Made by a program: the position numbers and the translations under genes
The notes under the pieces: generated by a model
Told to the model about the DNA's origin: nothing
The model's input: the letters and a program-made list of their open reading frames with translations, nothing else
Databases searched by the model: none
NCBI GenBank assembly: GCA_965368585.1
Contig: CBDUNM010000004.1
Span: 21,440 to 85,439 of the forward strand
Reading direction: 5' to 3'
Length of the DNA stretch: 64,000 bases
Origin: JARRQB01 sp965368585
GTDB taxonomy: Bacteria > Pseudomonadota > Gammaproteobacteria > Chromatiales > Chromatiaceae
Shown: positions 63,294 to 64,000 of the stretch, piece by piece
Position numbering within the stretch: the stretch's first letter is position 1
How the letters are laid out: each line of letters opens with the position of its first letter

Positions 63294-64000
63294 ATGCATG
63301 AAGTTCACGCGCTTGCACCCACCATCATTCTGCTGCTGACCGGAATTTTCGCTATTACGCTCACGCGCAAGGTGGGGCTCAGCCCGATTGTCGGTTACCT
63401 TGCGGCCGGTGTGTTTATCGGGCCCCATGCGCTTGGCTTGATCCAAGAGAGCGCGACCACACGTCTTCTTGCGGAACTCGGTGTGGTCTTTCTTCTGTTC
63501 GACATCGGGCTGCATTTTTCGCTGTCGACTATCTGGGAGGCTCGTCGCGACATCCTCGGTCTGGGGCCGCTGCAGATTGTACTTTGCGGGTTCGCTTTCG
63601 GCGGAGTCGCGCTCGCCTTCGGCCTTGCTCCAGAATACGCCATGATTCTCGGTGGCACCCTCGCGCTCTCGTCAACGGCAGTCGTGGTCCAAACTCTCGC
63701 GGAGCGGCGGCAGCAGAACTGCCCGGTGGGACTGACCGGAACGGCGGTGCTCATTTTCCAGGACATCTGCGCCATCTTCCTCCTGATTCTGGCCGCCTCG
63801 CTCGACAGCGGAGGCTCGTCAACCACCACGCCGACCCTCACAAGCGCCGTCTCCTTGGCGGTGGTGAAGGCCGGCGTTGCTTTTCTCGCCGCGATCGTGA
63901 TCGGCCGCTACGTAGTCAGGCCGCTGTTTCGACTCCTGTCGCAAACCAGGAATGAGGAAGTCTTCACCGCCACGGCGCTCCTGGTGGTCCTGGCGACGGC
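63294..64000 (+). CDS. CPA2-family monovalent cation/proton antiporter (KefB/KefC-type), partial
   Basis: The frame opens at an ATG at 63294 (after AAAGGAAAA) and runs off the window with no stop: about 235 codons are visible. It shows ILLLTGIFAITLTRKVGLSP, VGYLAAGVFIGPHALGL and ELGVVFLLFDIGLHFSLS. SSTAVVVQTLAERRQQNCPV follows, and then VGLTGTAVLIFQDICAIFLL, the signature of Na+/H+ exchanger domains in Kef/YbaL antiporters. At least six helices are visible. Cytoplasmic TrkA-N regulation cannot be judged because the C-terminus is missing. It lies 108 bases behind the NMNAT-like gene and may or may not belong to the cluster. Confidence 0.88.
   Translation, partial: MHEVHALAPTIILLLTGIFAITLTRKVGLSPIVGYLAAGVFIGPHALGLIQESATTRLLAELGVVFLLFDIGLHFSLSTIWEARRDILGLGPLQIVLCGFAFGGVALAFGLAPEYAMILGGTLALSSTAVVVQTLAERRQQNCPVGLTGTAVLIFQDICAIFLLILAASLDSGGSSTTTPTLTSAVSLAVVKAGVAFLAAIVIGRYVVRPLFRLLSQTRNEEVFTATALLVVLAT

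Noticed and set aside
1..64000. CRISPR arrays, rRNA and tRNA genes
   Set aside because: I looked for regularly spaced direct repeats, rRNA-like stretches and tRNA T-loop signatures and saw none convincing by eye; a covariance-model scan would settle it.

Overview
The window looks like a chromosomal segment of a gammaproteobacterium. It has a miaB-phoH-ybeY-corC block, pilU, a type II-like citrate synthase and a 6-TM-free PEP-CTERM-type surface protein. By eye it is moderately GC-rich, with one AT-rich patch near 46.7-46.9 kb. A 1707-residue pyruvate:ferredoxin oxidoreductase beside a fused NfnAB/GltD-like flavoprotein, together with arsenite methyltransferase, would fit a sulfur-cycle or micro-oxic organism, but that lineage is inference. 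The region is littered with broken genes, so decay is ongoing.

Layout. 0-2.1 kb is a gene graveyard: an antiporter tail with a T-run frameshift, a decayed IS4-family transposase, and a response-regulator stub. 2.1-11.5 kb holds arsM, pilU, a HExxH protein, a cytochrome c and the conserved miaB-phoH-ybeY-corC block. The pilU/corC 3' junction is present twice, as the scar of a tandem duplication. 11.7-15.9 kb carries a PhnD-like binding protein with a GGDEF-EAL receptor, and a DUF2934/phasin-like protein. 16.4-19.0 kb is a GH13 sucrose-phosphorylase-type enzyme with a HAD sugar phosphatase. 19.4-27.5 kb is a same-strand catabolic cluster: acyl-CoA ligase, ketopantoate-reductase-like enzyme, gamma-glutamyltransferase-like enzyme, FAH-family enzyme and a tripartite tricarboxylate transporter.

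27.5-38.1 kb holds a universal stress protein, the ferredoxin-linked NfnAB-like fusion and giant PFOR, and a divergent HMGL-type aldolase. 38.2-45.9 kb mixes pseudogenes with folE, a thioesterase/carbonic anhydrase pair and gltA. 45.9-57 kb has a surface protein with a clear terminator, a MotA/MotB-like pair, a metallophosphatase with a large unknown C-terminal half, a pyruvate-decarboxylase-like enzyme, a twice-frameshifted ceramidase-like gene and a hybrid histidine kinase.

The most striking region is 58.1-63.2 kb, six closely packed + strand genes. They encode a TIR/deoxyribosyltransferase-like + macro-domain protein, a radical SAM enzyme, a TIR + formylglycine-generating-enzyme-fold protein, an 86-residue protein, an ADP-ribose-type NUDIX hydrolase and an NMN-adenylyltransferase-like enzyme. 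The set centres on making, breaking and sensing NAD+ and ADP-ribose. I propose it as a candidate undescribed conflict (defence) or NAD-signalling system. A KefB/C-type antiporter runs off the right edge.
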